From NCBI RefSeq assembly GCF_900112845.1, contig NZ_FONG01000021.1, forward strand, positions 86,516-150,515: a stretch of 64,000 nt of DNA, read 5' to 3'. A model generated the notes under the pieces. It made no database searches. It worked only from the letters and a program-made list of their open reading frames with translations, and had not been told where the DNA came from. Positions 41,004-48,564 of the stretch are shown here, piece after piece. The position numbers were made by a program, and so were the translations under genes. The number at the start of each line of letters is the position of its first letter. Position 1 is the stretch's first letter. This DNA comes from Actinacidiphila alni (GTDB lineage Bacteria; Actinomycetota; Actinomycetes; Streptomycetales; Streptomycetaceae).

Positions 41004-43247
41004 CTAACCCTTGTCGAGATACTCCTCGCGGTCCGCGTCGAGGAGGCTGTCCAGGGCGCTGCGCAGGTCGGGGTTGGCGGTCAGCTCCGGGTCGGCGGTG
41101 ACGAGGGCGGTGGCCTCCTCGCGGGCGGCCTCGATGACGTCGCGGTCGTCCATGACGGCGAGGACCCGCAGCGAGGAGCGGCTGCCGGACTGCGCCTGGC
41201 CGAGGACGTCGCCCTCGCGGCGCTGCTGGAGGTCGATCTCGGAGAGCGCGAAGCCGTCCAGGGTGCCGGCCACCGCGTCGAGCCGGATCCGGGCCGGGGT
41301 GGCCTCGGGCGCCTCGGAGACCAGCAGGCACAGGCCGGGGGCGGAGCCGCGGCCGACCCGGCCGCGCAACTGGTGGAGCTGCGAGACGCCGAAGCGGTCG
41401 GCGTCCATGATCACCATCACGGTGGCGTTCGGCACGTTCACCCCGACCTCGATCACCGTCGTGGCGACCAGGACGTCCACCTCGCCCGCCGTGAAGCGCC
41501 GCATCACGTCGTCCTTGGCGTCCGGCTGCATCCGCCCGTGCAGCACCTCGACGCGCAGCCCGCGCAGCGCCCCCGCCGCGATCTGTTCCGCGACGTCCAG
41601 CACGGCGAGCGGCGGCCTGCGTTCGTCGTCCCCGTCCGGGCCCTCGGCCTTCTTCTTCGCCCTGCTGCCGCCCTTGCCCGCGCCTTTGCCCGCGCCGTCC
41701 TCCTCGTCGTCGCCGATCCGCGGGCACACCACGTACGCCTGGTGCCCGCCCTCGACCTCCTCACGGACGCGTTCCCACGCCCGGCTGAGGAAGTGCGGCT
41801 TCTCGGCGGCCGGCACGACATGGGTGGCGATCGGCGAGCGCCCGGCGGGCAGTTGGTCGAGCACCGACGTCTCCAGGTCGCCGAAGACGGTCATGGCAAC
41901 GGTCCGCGGGATCGGTGTCGCCGTCATCACCAGCAGGTGCGGCGGCTGCGCCGCCTTGGCCCGCAGCGCGTCCCGCTGCTCCACCCCGAAGCGGTGCTGC
42001 TCGTCGACCACGACCAGGCCCAGGTCGTGGAATTTCACCTTGTCCTCGATCAGCGCGTGCGTGCCGATCACGATGCCCGCCTCGCCCGTCACCAGGTCGA
42101 GCAGCGCCTGGCGGCGCGCCGCCGTGCCCATCGAACCGGTCAGCAGCACCACCTTCGTGCCCAGCTCGGAACCGCCCAGCATGCCCGCGGACTCGGCCAG
42201 TTCGCCCATCATCTCGGTGATCGACCGGTGGTGCTGCTGGGCCAGGACCTCGGTCGGCGCCAGCATCGCGGCCTGGCCACCGGTGTCCACCACGCCGAGC
42301 ATCGCCCGCAGCGCGACCATCGTCTTGCCGGAGCCGACCTCGCCCTGGAGCAGCCGGTGCATCGGGTGCGCCACCGCCAGGTCGTCGAAGATCTCCGCCG
42401 ACACCTTGCGCTGGCCCTCGGTCAGCGTGAAGGGCAGCTTCGCGTCGAACGCCGTCAGCAGGCCGTCCTCGCGCGGCCGCCTGGGCACCGCGGGCAGCGC
42501 CGAGTCCGCCGCCCTGCGGCGGGCCAGCGCCACCTGGAGGACGAACGCCTCGTCCCACTTCAGCCGGTCCCTGGCCGCCTCGATGTCGGCCTTCGTGCGC
42601 GGCCGGTGGATCCGCTCCAGCGCCTCCGGCAGCGGCGCGAGCCCGCGCGCCTCGCGCAGCGCCGCGGGCAGCGGCTCCCCCACGCCCGCCCAGCCGATCG
42701 CGGTCAGCGAATTCAGCGCGGTGTCCACGGCCTGGCCGATCCGCCACGACGTGATCTGCTTGCACGCCGGATACAGCGGGATCAGCCGGTTCGCGAACGC
42801 GTCCAGCGCGTCCTTCTCCGCGCCCTCGTCGCCGTCCAGCAACTGGTAGTCGGGGTGCGCCAGTTGCCGCGTCCGGTTGAAGACCGACACCTTGCCGGAG
42901 AACATGCCGCGGCGGCCCGGGATCAGCCGGTGCGCGTGGGCGTGCGCCGCCTTGCTGAAGAACACCAGCGTCAGCGAGCCGCTGCCGTCGGTCACCACGA
43001 CTTCCAGCCGTACGCCGGACCCGCGGCCGTACGTCCGCTTGTCCGCCTTCGCGATCTGCGCGACCACCGTCACGTACTCGTCCACCGGCAGGTCCGCCAG
43101 CCGCGTCAGCTCGCCCCGCTCGGCGTACCGGCGCGGATAGTGGTGCAGCAGGTCACCCGCGGTGTGCAGGCCGAGATGGTCGGCCAGCACCTTCGCGGTA
43201 CGGTCACCGACGATTTTCCGCAGCGGGTCGTCCATGGGGTTCGACAT
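41004..43247 (-). CDS. recG: ATP-dependent DNA helicase RecG
   Basis: A 747-residue superfamily 2 helicase that regresses stalled replication forks. The wedge/OB domain is N-terminal (LLHHYPRRYAERGELTRLAD). Motifs: LLQGEVGSGKTMVALRAM (I), VVDEQHRFGVEQR (II), MTATPIPRTVAMTV (III), VATTVIEVGVNVPNA and HQLRGRVGRG (V, VI). Between motif III and V there is a low-complexity acidic/Lys insert (residues about 510-545, GKGAGKGGSRAKKKAEG), not usual in E. coli RecG. ATG 43247 was used; ATG 43235 or GTG 43250 are alternatives. Upstream is the 362-bp repeat-containing gap. Confidence 0.95.
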   Translation of the reverse strand: MSNPMDDPLRKIVGDRTAKVLADHLGLHTAGDLLHHYPRRYAERGELTRLADLPVDEYVTVVAQIAKADKRTYGRGSGVRLEVVVTDGSGSLTLVFFSKAAHAHAHRLIPGRRGMFSGKVSVFNRTRQLAHPDYQLLDGDEGAEKDALDAFANRLIPLYPACKQITSWRIGQAVDTALNSLTAIGWAGVGEPLPAALREARGLAPLPEALERIHRPRTKADIEAARDRLKWDEAFVLQVALARRRAADSALPAVPRRPREDGLLTAFDAKLPFTLTEGQRKVSAEIFDDLAVAHPMHRLLQGEVGSGKTMVALRAMLGVVDTGGQAAMLAPTEVLAQQHHRSITEMMGELAESAGMLGGSELGTKVVLLTGSMGTAARRQALLDLVTGEAGIVIGTHALIEDKVKFHDLGLVVVDEQHRFGVEQRDALRAKAAQPPHLLVMTATPIPRTVAMTVFGDLETSVLDQLPAGRSPIATHVVPAAEKPHFLSRAWERVREEVEGGHQAYVVCPRIGDDEEDGAGKGAGKGGSRAKKKAEGPDGDDERRPPLAVLDVAEQIAAGALRGLRVEVLHGRMQPDAKDDVMRRFTAGEVDVLVATTVIEVGVNVPNATVMVIMDADRFGVSQLHQLRGRVGRGSAPGLCLLVSEAPEATPARIRLDAVAGTLDGFALSEIDLQQRREGDVLGQAQSGSRSSLRVLAVMDDRDVIEAAREEATALVTADPELTANPDLRSALDSLLDADREEYLDKG

Positions 43248-43331
43248 CACCGCCCATCTTCGCGCACGGCACCGACAAACCCCTCCGGGGCAAGCCGGTG
43301 GGTGCCGATCCTGGGTGGGGCGGGGGTGCCG

Positions 43332-43402
43332 GGTGATCGGGCGCCGGCTTCCGTGGGGCGCGGGTACCGGTGCCTGGTGATCGGGCGCCGGCTTCCGTGG
43401 GG
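43332..43402. repeat. 27-bp direct repeat
   Basis: The unit starting GGTGATCGGGCGCCGGCTTC is present at 43332-43358 and 43376-43402, identical, with a 44-bp period. GGGCGCC in it is palindromic. It lies next to the larger dispersed repeat and may be part of the same intergenic element. Confidence 0.8.
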
Positions 43403-43419
43403 GCGCCGTAACTGCCCCT

Positions 43420-43580
43420 TTTTTGCCGCCTTCTCGCCTCCGGCGGCTTAGATCCGGTGTCGACGGTCGATCGTGCTCGCCCCCCTCGTTCCTCGGGGGC
43501 CTGTGCGCGTTCTCCCTTTCGACACCGGCGCCGCCTTTGGCTCGCCGGCTACACCGGCCTGCCGCACTCCGTGTGTGCGG
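43420..43580 (+). repeat. Dispersed structured repeat, copy A
   Basis: A 161-bp element that aligns without gaps to the reverse complement of 52538-52698 with about 12 differences (93% identity, counted by hand). It has outer arms CCGGTGTCGA (43454-43463) and TCGACACCGG (43519-43528), an inner dyad around CCCCCCTCGTTCCTCGGGGG, and a small hairpin GCCGG-CTACA-CCGGC at 43544-43558. It starts with a T-run. The layout suggests a folded RNA or DNA element rather than a gene. Confidence 0.8.
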
Positions 43581-43609
43581 CGACTGGCGCGCCCTTGGGG
43601 CGCCGGGGG

Positions 43610-45304
43610 TTATTCGACGCCGATCAGCAGCGGGCAGGAGCGCTGGCCGCCTTCGTAGATCAGCGTGTCCACCGCGAGGTGGGCGCCGCGGATGTGGGTG
43701 TCGACGGTCGTGGCGAGGTCGGCGGGGGCGTCGGCGCCGAGGATGAGGGTGACGAGTTCGCCGCCGGAGGCGAGCATGCGGTCGAGGAGGGCGGTCGCGG
43801 TGGTGGTGAGGTCGGCGCCGATGACGGCGACGTCGCCGTCGATGAGACCGAGGACGTCGCCGGCCTGGCAGACGCCGGCCATGGTCCAGGACCGGTGCTC
43901 GGCAACGGCGAGTTCGCCGTAGCGGGTGGCGCCGGCGGCGGACGTCATGGCGACGACGTCCTCGTCGAAGCGGCGCGAGGGTTCGTGGACGGCGAGCGCG
44001 GCCAGGCCCTGGACGGCCGAGCGGGTCGGGATGAGGGCGACGCGGACCCCGTCGGCGCGGGCCTGCTCGACGGCGGCGCCCGCCGCGTGCCGCAGGTCGC
44101 GGTCGTTGGGGAGCAGCACGACCTCGTGGGCGTGGGCGCGCCGGATGGCGGCGGCGATCTCGCCGCTCGCGGGCTGTTCGCCGGGGCGGACGGCGACGAC
44201 GGTGGCGCCGGCCCGGGCGCACAGCGCGGCGAGGCCGTCGCCGCGGACGACGGCGACGACGGCCCGGTGGGCGCGCTCGGCGCGCGGGATGCCGGCCACG
44301 GCGGGCTGGCGCGTCTGGTCGGCGAAGTGGGTGACGCGGATCCGGTAGGGGCGGCCGGCCTCGATGCCCGCCTCGATGGCGGCGCCGACGTCGTCCACAT
44401 GGACGTGGACGTGCCACAGGCCGTCGCCGCCGACGACGACGAGGGAGACACCGAGAGCGTCGAGCCGGGTGCGTAGCGTCGCGACGGCGGGGTCGGCGGC
44501 CTCCAGCAGGAAGATCACCTCGAAGGCGGGGCCGCCGGGTTCCGCGTCGTCCGGGCAGAGGTCCTCCTCGTCGTGCGGCGGGTGCCCGGCGCGGAAGTCG
44601 GTGCCGGACAGCCGGTCGGCGGAGGCGGAAGCGGAGGCGGAGGTGAAGGCCGAGTCGCCGGTGACGGCGTCGGCGAGGGCGCCGAGTACGGCGACCAGGC
44701 CGAGGCCGCCGGCGTCGACGACTCCGGCGCGGCGCAGTACGCCGAGCTGTTCCGGGGTGGCGGCCAGCGCGGCGCGGGCGCCTTCGTACGCGGCGCGTAC
44801 GACGTCCTCCACGCCGCCCGCCGCCGCGTCCGCGGCCTCGGCGGCACCGACCGCGACGGTCAGCATGGTGCCCTCGACGGGCCGGGCGACGGCTTCGTAC
44901 GCGGACGCGGCGGCGGTGCGCAGGGCGGCGCGCAATTCCGCGGCGCCGATCCGTACGGGCTCGCCCGCGCCGGCGGCGACGGCTTCGTTCATGCCGCGCA
45001 GCAGCTGGGCGAGGATGGTGCCGGAATTGCCGCGGGCTCCGATGAGGGCGCCGTGGGACATCGCGCGCAGCGCCTCGGGGAGGCTGGGCAGCGCGGCGGG
45101 GGCGGCCGCCGTGGCGTGCGCGTCGAAGACCGCCTCGACGGCCTGGGCGGCCGATTCCAGCGTCAGGTAGAGGTTGGTGCCGGTGTCGCCGTCCGCGACC
45201 GGATAGACGTTGATCGCGTCGATCTCCTCGCGGGCCCTGCCCAGTGCCCGGAGCGACAGACGGCACCAGGCGAGCACCGCGGAAGCGTCGAGCGAGGGCG
45301 GCAA
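43610..45304 (-). CDS. DAK2/DhaL-domain kinase-like protein (FakA-like)
   Basis: A 564-residue protein. N-terminal DhaL domain (1-~200): INVYPVADGDTGTNLYLTLE holds the Asp metal ligands, and HGALIGARGNSGTILAQLLR the nucleotide-binding Ser/Gly loop. The C-terminal half (about 260-564) matches the DegV/FakA-associated region (HVHVHVDDVGAAIEAGIEAG; DGLAALCARAGATVV). FakA phosphorylates fatty acids bound to FakB in Firmicutes; a fatty-acid kinase role here is an inference. Position beside recG and rpmB is conserved in actinobacteria. ATG 45304 is followed by a normal family start. Confidence 0.86.
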   Translation of the reverse strand: MPPSLDASAVLAWCRLSLRALGRAREEIDAINVYPVADGDTGTNLYLTLESAAQAVEAVFDAHATAAAPAALPSLPEALRAMSHGALIGARGNSGTILAQLLRGMNEAVAAGAGEPVRIGAAELRAALRTAAASAYEAVARPVEGTMLTVAVGAAEAADAAAGGVEDVVRAAYEGARAALAATPEQLGVLRRAGVVDAGGLGLVAVLGALADAVTGDSAFTSASASASADRLSGTDFRAGHPPHDEEDLCPDDAEPGGPAFEVIFLLEAADPAVATLRTRLDALGVSLVVVGGDGLWHVHVHVDDVGAAIEAGIEAGRPYRIRVTHFADQTRQPAVAGIPRAERAHRAVVAVVRGDGLAALCARAGATVVAVRPGEQPASGEIAAAIRRAHAHEVVLLPNDRDLRHAAGAAVEQARADGVRVALIPTRSAVQGLAALAVHEPSRRFDEDVVAMTSAAGATRYGELAVAEHRSWTMAGVCQAGDVLGLIDGDVAVIGADLTTTATALLDRMLASGGELVTLILGADAPADLATTVDTHIRGAHLAVDTLIYEGGQRSCPLLIGVE

Positions 45305-45512
45305 CAGGTCCTCCTGCGGGACACCGGGAACGGGAACTGCTGCTGGTGAGGGTATCCGTGAGCCTGGTCACGGAGGACGGCGGTCCGGATCGGGGACCTC
45401 CCGGACCATGGTAATTTCGTTGTGCGGGAGTGGCCGTTGTATGCTGCTCCGGTTGCCCGGGGCTCTCTCGGGCTTTTCATCGTAAATGCATCTGAAGTCT
45501 TTGGAGTGACCC
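45305..45512. promoter_or_regulatory. Divergent promoter region with rpmB leader
   Basis: A 208-bp gap. TATGCT at 45440-45445 is a -10 candidate for rpmB; its -35 is poor. A hairpin with T-run at 45455-45477 follows and is listed separately. GGAG near 45503 is the rpmB ribosome-binding site. Leftward, the DhaL-type gene needs a promoter too; none was clear. Confidence 0.45.
45455..45477 (+). terminator. Hairpin plus T-run in the rpmB leader
   Basis: GCCCGGG (45455-45461) pairs with CTCGGGC (45467-45473) with one G-U pair, a 5-nt loop, then TTTT. It has the form of a small intrinsic terminator about 36 bp before the rpmB start, so it may act as an attenuator or, less likely, end an upstream transcript. 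Confidence 0.5.
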
Positions 45513-45698
45513 GTGGCTGCCAACTGCGACGTCTGCGGCAAGGGGCCGGGCTTCGGCAACAGCATCTCCCACTCGCACCGCCGTACCCCGCGTCGTTGGA
45601 ACCCCAACATCCAGCGCGTGCGTGCAGTGGTCGGGCGGACGCCGAAGCGCCTCAATGTCTGCACCTCGTGCATCAAGGCCGGTAAGGTCTCGCGCTGA
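45513..45698 (+). CDS. rpmB: 50S ribosomal protein L28
   Basis: A 61-residue L28 with two zinc-ligand pairs, CDVC near the start and CTSC near the end (the C+ form). The remaining core is GPGFGNSISHSHRRTPRRWN and RVRAVVGRTPKRLNVC. GTG 45513 gives MAANCDVCGKG after Met substitution; GGAG is ten bases upstream. A terminator follows at 45759. It diverges from the DhaL-type gene. Confidence 0.96.
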   Translation: MAANCDVCGKGPGFGNSISHSHRRTPRRWNPNIQRVRAVVGRTPKRLNVCTSCIKAGKVSR

Positions 45699-45758
45699 CG
45701 CTTCGGCGTAAGGAAATCGCTACGTCGTAGCAGCGCAGCCTTAGCGGCTACTCGAATG

Positions 45759-45789
45759 CCGGTCCACCTCGCGGTGGGCCGGTTTTCTT
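45759..45789 (+). terminator. rpmB terminator
   Basis: CCGGTCCACC and GGTGGGCCGG form a 10-bp stem (one G-U) with loop TCGC, followed by TTTTCTT. It is one of the few classical rho-independent terminators in the window. Lying between convergent rpmB and thiD, it may partly serve both. Confidence 0.85.
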
Positions 45790-45831
45790 GCGTTGTCCCC
45801 GTGGCCGGGCGTGGGAACGGGGCTCAGGGGC

Positions 45832-46668
45832 TCAGCGGGTGCGCCAGCCGTGGTCGACCGGGCCGATGCCCGCGCCCAGCGGGAAGCCGGCCGCGATGGC
45901 GCCGGTCACGTACTCCTTGGCCAGGCCCACCGCCTCCGGCACGTCGTGGCCGAGCGCCAGGTGCGAGGCGATGGCGCTGGCGAGGGTGCAGCCGGTGCCG
46001 TGGGTGTGCCGGTTGTCGTACCGGGGCGCGCGGAACCAGCGTTCGGTCCGCCCGTCGGAGAGCAGGTCGACGGCCTCGGCGCACCGGTCGGCGTCGGGCA
46101 GGTGGCCGCCCTTGATCAGCACCCAGCGCGGCCCGTACCGGAGCACGGCCTCGGCGGCGGCCCGCATGCCGTCCTCGTCCTGGACGGTGACGCCGGTGAG
46201 CTGGGTCACCTCGTCCAGGTTGGGGGTGGCGACGGTGGCCAGCGGCAGCAGCCGGGTGCGTACGGTCTCGACGGCCTCGGCGGCGAGCAGCGCGTCGCCG
46301 TGCTTGGAGACGCCGACCGGGTCGACCACCACGGGCACGCCGGGGCCGAGGCCGCCGAGCAGGCCGGCGACGGTCGCGGCCAGCGCGGCGGAGGAGAGCA
46401 TGCCGGTCTTCACGGCCTGCACCCCGATGTCGCCGACGACCGCGTCGAACTGGGCGCGTACGGCCTCCTCGGGCAGTTCCCAGGCGCCGTGCACGCCGAG
46501 CGAATTCTGCGCGGTGACGGCGGTGAGCACGCTCATGCCGTGCACACCGAGGGCGAGCATCGTCTTGAGGTCGGCCTGGATGCCCGCGCCGCCGCCGGAG
46601 TCGGATCCGGCGACGGTCAGGACGCGGGCGGGGGCGGTTCCCCCGGGCCGGGGCGCGGCGTCGGTCAC
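45832..46668 (-). CDS. thiD: Hydroxymethylpyrimidine/phosphomethylpyrimidine kinase
   Basis: A 278-residue ribokinase-like enzyme of thiamine synthesis that phosphorylates HMP and HMP-P. Seen: VAGSDSGGGAGIQADLKTML (substrate site), the TPNLDEVTQLTG motif, VLIKGGHL, and HGTGCTLASAIASHLALG (ATP/anion hole with catalytic Cys-adjacent Gly). GTG 46668 overlaps the thiL stop as GTGA. The thiL-thiD pair is common in actinobacteria. No TPP riboswitch was seen upstream of thiL. Confidence 0.94.
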   Translation of the reverse strand: MTDAAPRPGGTAPARVLTVAGSDSGGGAGIQADLKTMLALGVHGMSVLTAVTAQNSLGVHGAWELPEEAVRAQFDAVVGDIGVQAVKTGMLSSAALAATVAGLLGGLGPGVPVVVDPVGVSKHGDALLAAEAVETVRTRLLPLATVATPNLDEVTQLTGVTVQDEDGMRAAAEAVLRYGPRWVLIKGGHLPDADRCAEAVDLLSDGRTERWFRAPRYDNRHTHGTGCTLASAIASHLALGHDVPEAVGLAKEYVTGAIAAGFPLGAGIGPVDHGWRTR

Positions 46669-47648
46669 GCCCGTACCCCGTCGGCGGGGTCGTCGCCGAA
46701 GTGGTCCCAGCCGCCCGCCTTGTCCCAGGCCGCGCCGTCCACGGTGACCTGCGGGGTACGGCCCGCAGGGGCGGCGACGGAGCCGATGACGCGCCAGCGC
46801 GCGGGCAGTTTCACGTCCGGCGGGAAGGCGGCGACGATCGCGTGGTCCTCGCCGCCGGTGAGCACCCAGTGCAGCGGGTCGACGCCGACCGCCTGGCCGA
46901 TGTCGGACATCTGCGCGGGCACGTCGATGTCGGCGGAGCGCAGATCGATGTCCACGCCGCTGGCGGCGGCGATGTGGCCGAGGTCGGCGACCAGGCCGTC
47001 GCTGACGTCGGTCATGGCGGTGGCGCCCAGTTCCGCGGCGGCGGGGCCCGCGTGGTACGGGGGTTCGGGGCGGCGGTGGGCCTCGACGAAAGCGCGCGGG
47101 GAGCGGAAGCCGCGGGAGAGCACGGCGAGTCCGGCGGCGGACCAGCCGAGCCAGCCGGTGACGGCGATCTTGTCGCCCGCGTGCGCACCCGATCGGGTGA
47201 TGGCGTCGCGGTTGCGCAGGTCGCCGAGCGCGGTGACCGCGACGGTGATGGTGTCGCCGCGTACGACGTCGCCGCCGACCACGGCCGCGCCGGCCACCTG
47301 GCACTCGTCGCGGATGCCGTCCATGAGTTCGACGGGCCAGGTCGCGCGGAGGTCGGCGGGGACGACCAGGCCGAGCAGCACCGCGGTGGGGACGGCGCCC
47401 ATGGCGGCGATGTCGGCGAGGTTCTGGGCGGCGGCCTTGCGACCGACGTCGTAGGCGGTGGACCAGTCGCGGCGGAAGTGCCGGCCCTCGATGAGGACGT
47501 CGGTGGTCGCGACCACCCGGCGGTCCGGCGCGGCGATCACGGCGGCGTCGTCGCCCGGTCCGATTTTCACCGCGGGTGTGGTGGTGAGCCGGGCGGTCAA
47601 CTCCCTGATGAGCCCGAACTCCCCCAACTCGCCCACAGTCCCCTTCAT
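46665..47648 (-). CDS. thiL: Thiamine-monophosphate kinase
   Basis: A 327-residue PurM-like ATPase that converts thiamine phosphate to thiamine pyrophosphate. Motifs: KIGPGDDAAVIAAPDRRVVA (metal/ATP), TDVLIEGRHFRRDW, RKAAAQNLADIAAMGA, GGDVVRGDTI, and TAMTDVSDGLVADLGHIAAA. The usual length is ~320 residues. Start ATG 47648. The 158-bp gap upstream separates it from the divergent Lrp-domain gene and should hold both promoters. Confidence 0.94.
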   Translation of the reverse strand: MKGTVGELGEFGLIRELTARLTTTPAVKIGPGDDAAVIAAPDRRVVATTDVLIEGRHFRRDWSTAYDVGRKAAAQNLADIAAMGAVPTAVLLGLVVPADLRATWPVELMDGIRDECQVAGAAVVGGDVVRGDTITVAVTALGDLRNRDAITRSGAHAGDKIAVTGWLGWSAAGLAVLSRGFRSPRAFVEAHRRPEPPYHAGPAAAELGATAMTDVSDGLVADLGHIAAASGVDIDLRSADIDVPAQMSDIGQAVGVDPLHWVLTGGEDHAIVAAFPPDVKLPARWRVIGSVAAPAGRTPQVTVDGAAWDKAGGWDHFGDDPADGVRA

Positions 47649-47806
47649 CCCAACGTCCCCTCAAGTCGCGGCCCGGGCCGCCTCTGCTGCGTGTTTCCCG
47701 TCAATACGGGGGTCAGGTACCGCGCGGGTCTCCCCGCTGTGCGCGACGACGCGATAACGTGGCGTCCCCCTTCCCACATGATCCTCGAAGCCGCCCTGGA
47801 GGTTCC

Positions 47807-48040
47807 GTGGTACAGGCGTACATCCTGATCCAGACCGAGGTCGGCAAGGCCTCGGCAGTAGCGGAGGTGATCTCCAAGATCGAAGGCGTCATCCAGGCCG
47901 AGGACGTCACGGGTCCCTACGACGTCATCGTCAGGGCCCAGGCGGACACGGTCGATGATCTCGGCCGCATGGTGGTTGCCAGAGTCCAGCAGGTGGACGG
48001 CATCACGCGGACGTTGACCTGCCCCGTCGTCCATATCTAG
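47807..48040 (+). CDS. Lrp/AsnC ligand-binding-domain protein (stand-alone RAM domain)
   Basis: A 77-residue protein consisting of just the Lrp/AsnC effector domain: VQAYILIQTEVGKASAVAEV, GVIQAEDVTGPYDVIVRAQA and the closing GITRTLTCPVVHI. No DNA-binding helix-turn-helix is present, so it may bind amino acids or modulate another regulator by forming mixed oligomers. GTG 47807 is preceded by GGAGG. It is followed by the DUF3515 gene after 21 bp. Confidence 0.9.
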   Translation: MVQAYILIQTEVGKASAVAEVISKIEGVIQAEDVTGPYDVIVRAQADTVDDLGRMVVARVQQVDGITRTLTCPVVHI

Positions 48041-48061
48041 CCCCCACTATGCTCACCGGTG

Positions 48062-48538
48062 ATGTTCCGTCGCCGAGTCGTACTGACCGCCGTGTCCGCC
48101 GTCGCGTGCCTTTCTGCGGCGGCGGTCTACGCGTTCTCGTCCGGTACGGACGACACGGTCGCCGTGCCGGTTCCTGACAAGCGGGTCGCCGGTTACTGCC
48201 ACGCTCTGCACGGGGCACTGCCGGCGAAGGTCGACGGGCTCTCCCGGCATGATCTCAAGCCGCGTTCGGAGTTGACAGCCGGGTGGGGCAAACCGGCGAT
48301 CGTGCTGCGCTGCGGGGTGCCGCGGCCGGTGGAGCTGAAGAACCCGGAAGCCGACGGTGTGACCGTCGACGGTGTCGGCTGGCTGATCGAGCAGCAGTCG
48401 GACGGTGCGTTCCGGCTGACCACGACCCTGCGCAAGGCGTACGTCGAGGTGACCCTGCCGAAGAAGTGGGCCGGTGACCTGGGGCCGCTGACCGACCTCG
48501 CGGACGCGGTGAAGTCGACCGTTCCCGAGGGGGTCTGA
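48062..48538 (+). CDS. DUF3515 family exported protein
   Basis: A 158-residue protein with an N-terminal membrane segment (about 5-25, VVLTAVSAVACLSAAAVYAF) that may be a signal peptide or, less certainly, a lipoprotein signal. The rest is DUF3515: YCHALHGALPAKVDGLSRHD, PAIVLRCGVPRPVELK and a C-terminal Leu/Val-rich region. The function is unknown. The same gene sits beside ddl in M. tuberculosis, so this placement is old. ATG 48062 was used; a GTG lies 3 bp upstream. Confidence 0.86.
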   Translation: MFRRRVVLTAVSAVACLSAAAVYAFSSGTDDTVAVPVPDKRVAGYCHALHGALPAKVDGLSRHDLKPRSELTAGWGKPAIVLRCGVPRPVELKNPEADGVTVDGVGWLIEQQSDGAFRLTTTLRKAYVEVTLPKKWAGDLGPLTDLADAVKSTVPEGV

Positions 48539-48549
48539 CCCCCCTCGGG
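48524..48549. terminator. Bidirectional terminator overlapping the DUF3515 stop codon
   Basis: CCCGAGGGGG (48524-48533) and CCCCCTCGGG (48540-48549) form a perfect 10-bp stem. The TGA of the DUF3515 gene is in the loop. The convergent ddl gene ends 15 bp away, so one hairpin can serve both. Confidence 0.7.
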
Positions 48550-48564
48550 TCGCGTGTCCGCGTC

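Larger units (their letters stand above)
43248..43609. other. 362-bp intergenic region with repeats
   Basis: Between recG and the DhaL-type gene, both leftward. It holds no convincing gene. Contents: a 27-bp direct repeat at 43332-43358 and 43376-43402 (period 44 bp), a T-run at 43419-43424, and a 161-bp structured repeat at 43420-43580 that recurs inverted at 52538-52698. The open frames in this region lie inside the repeat and give Arg/Pro-rich translations without codon bias. Confidence 0.7.

Noticed and set aside
43457..44476. Possible protein MSTVDRARPPRSSGACAR... at 43457, and its copy at 52290-52661
   Set aside because: Both begin inside the 161-bp intergenic repeat and then run antisense to real genes; no codon bias, so not genes.
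45832..47648. TPP riboswitch for thiL-thiD
   Set aside because: The 158-bp gap upstream of thiL lacks the conserved CTGAGA and thi-box segments on the relevant strand.
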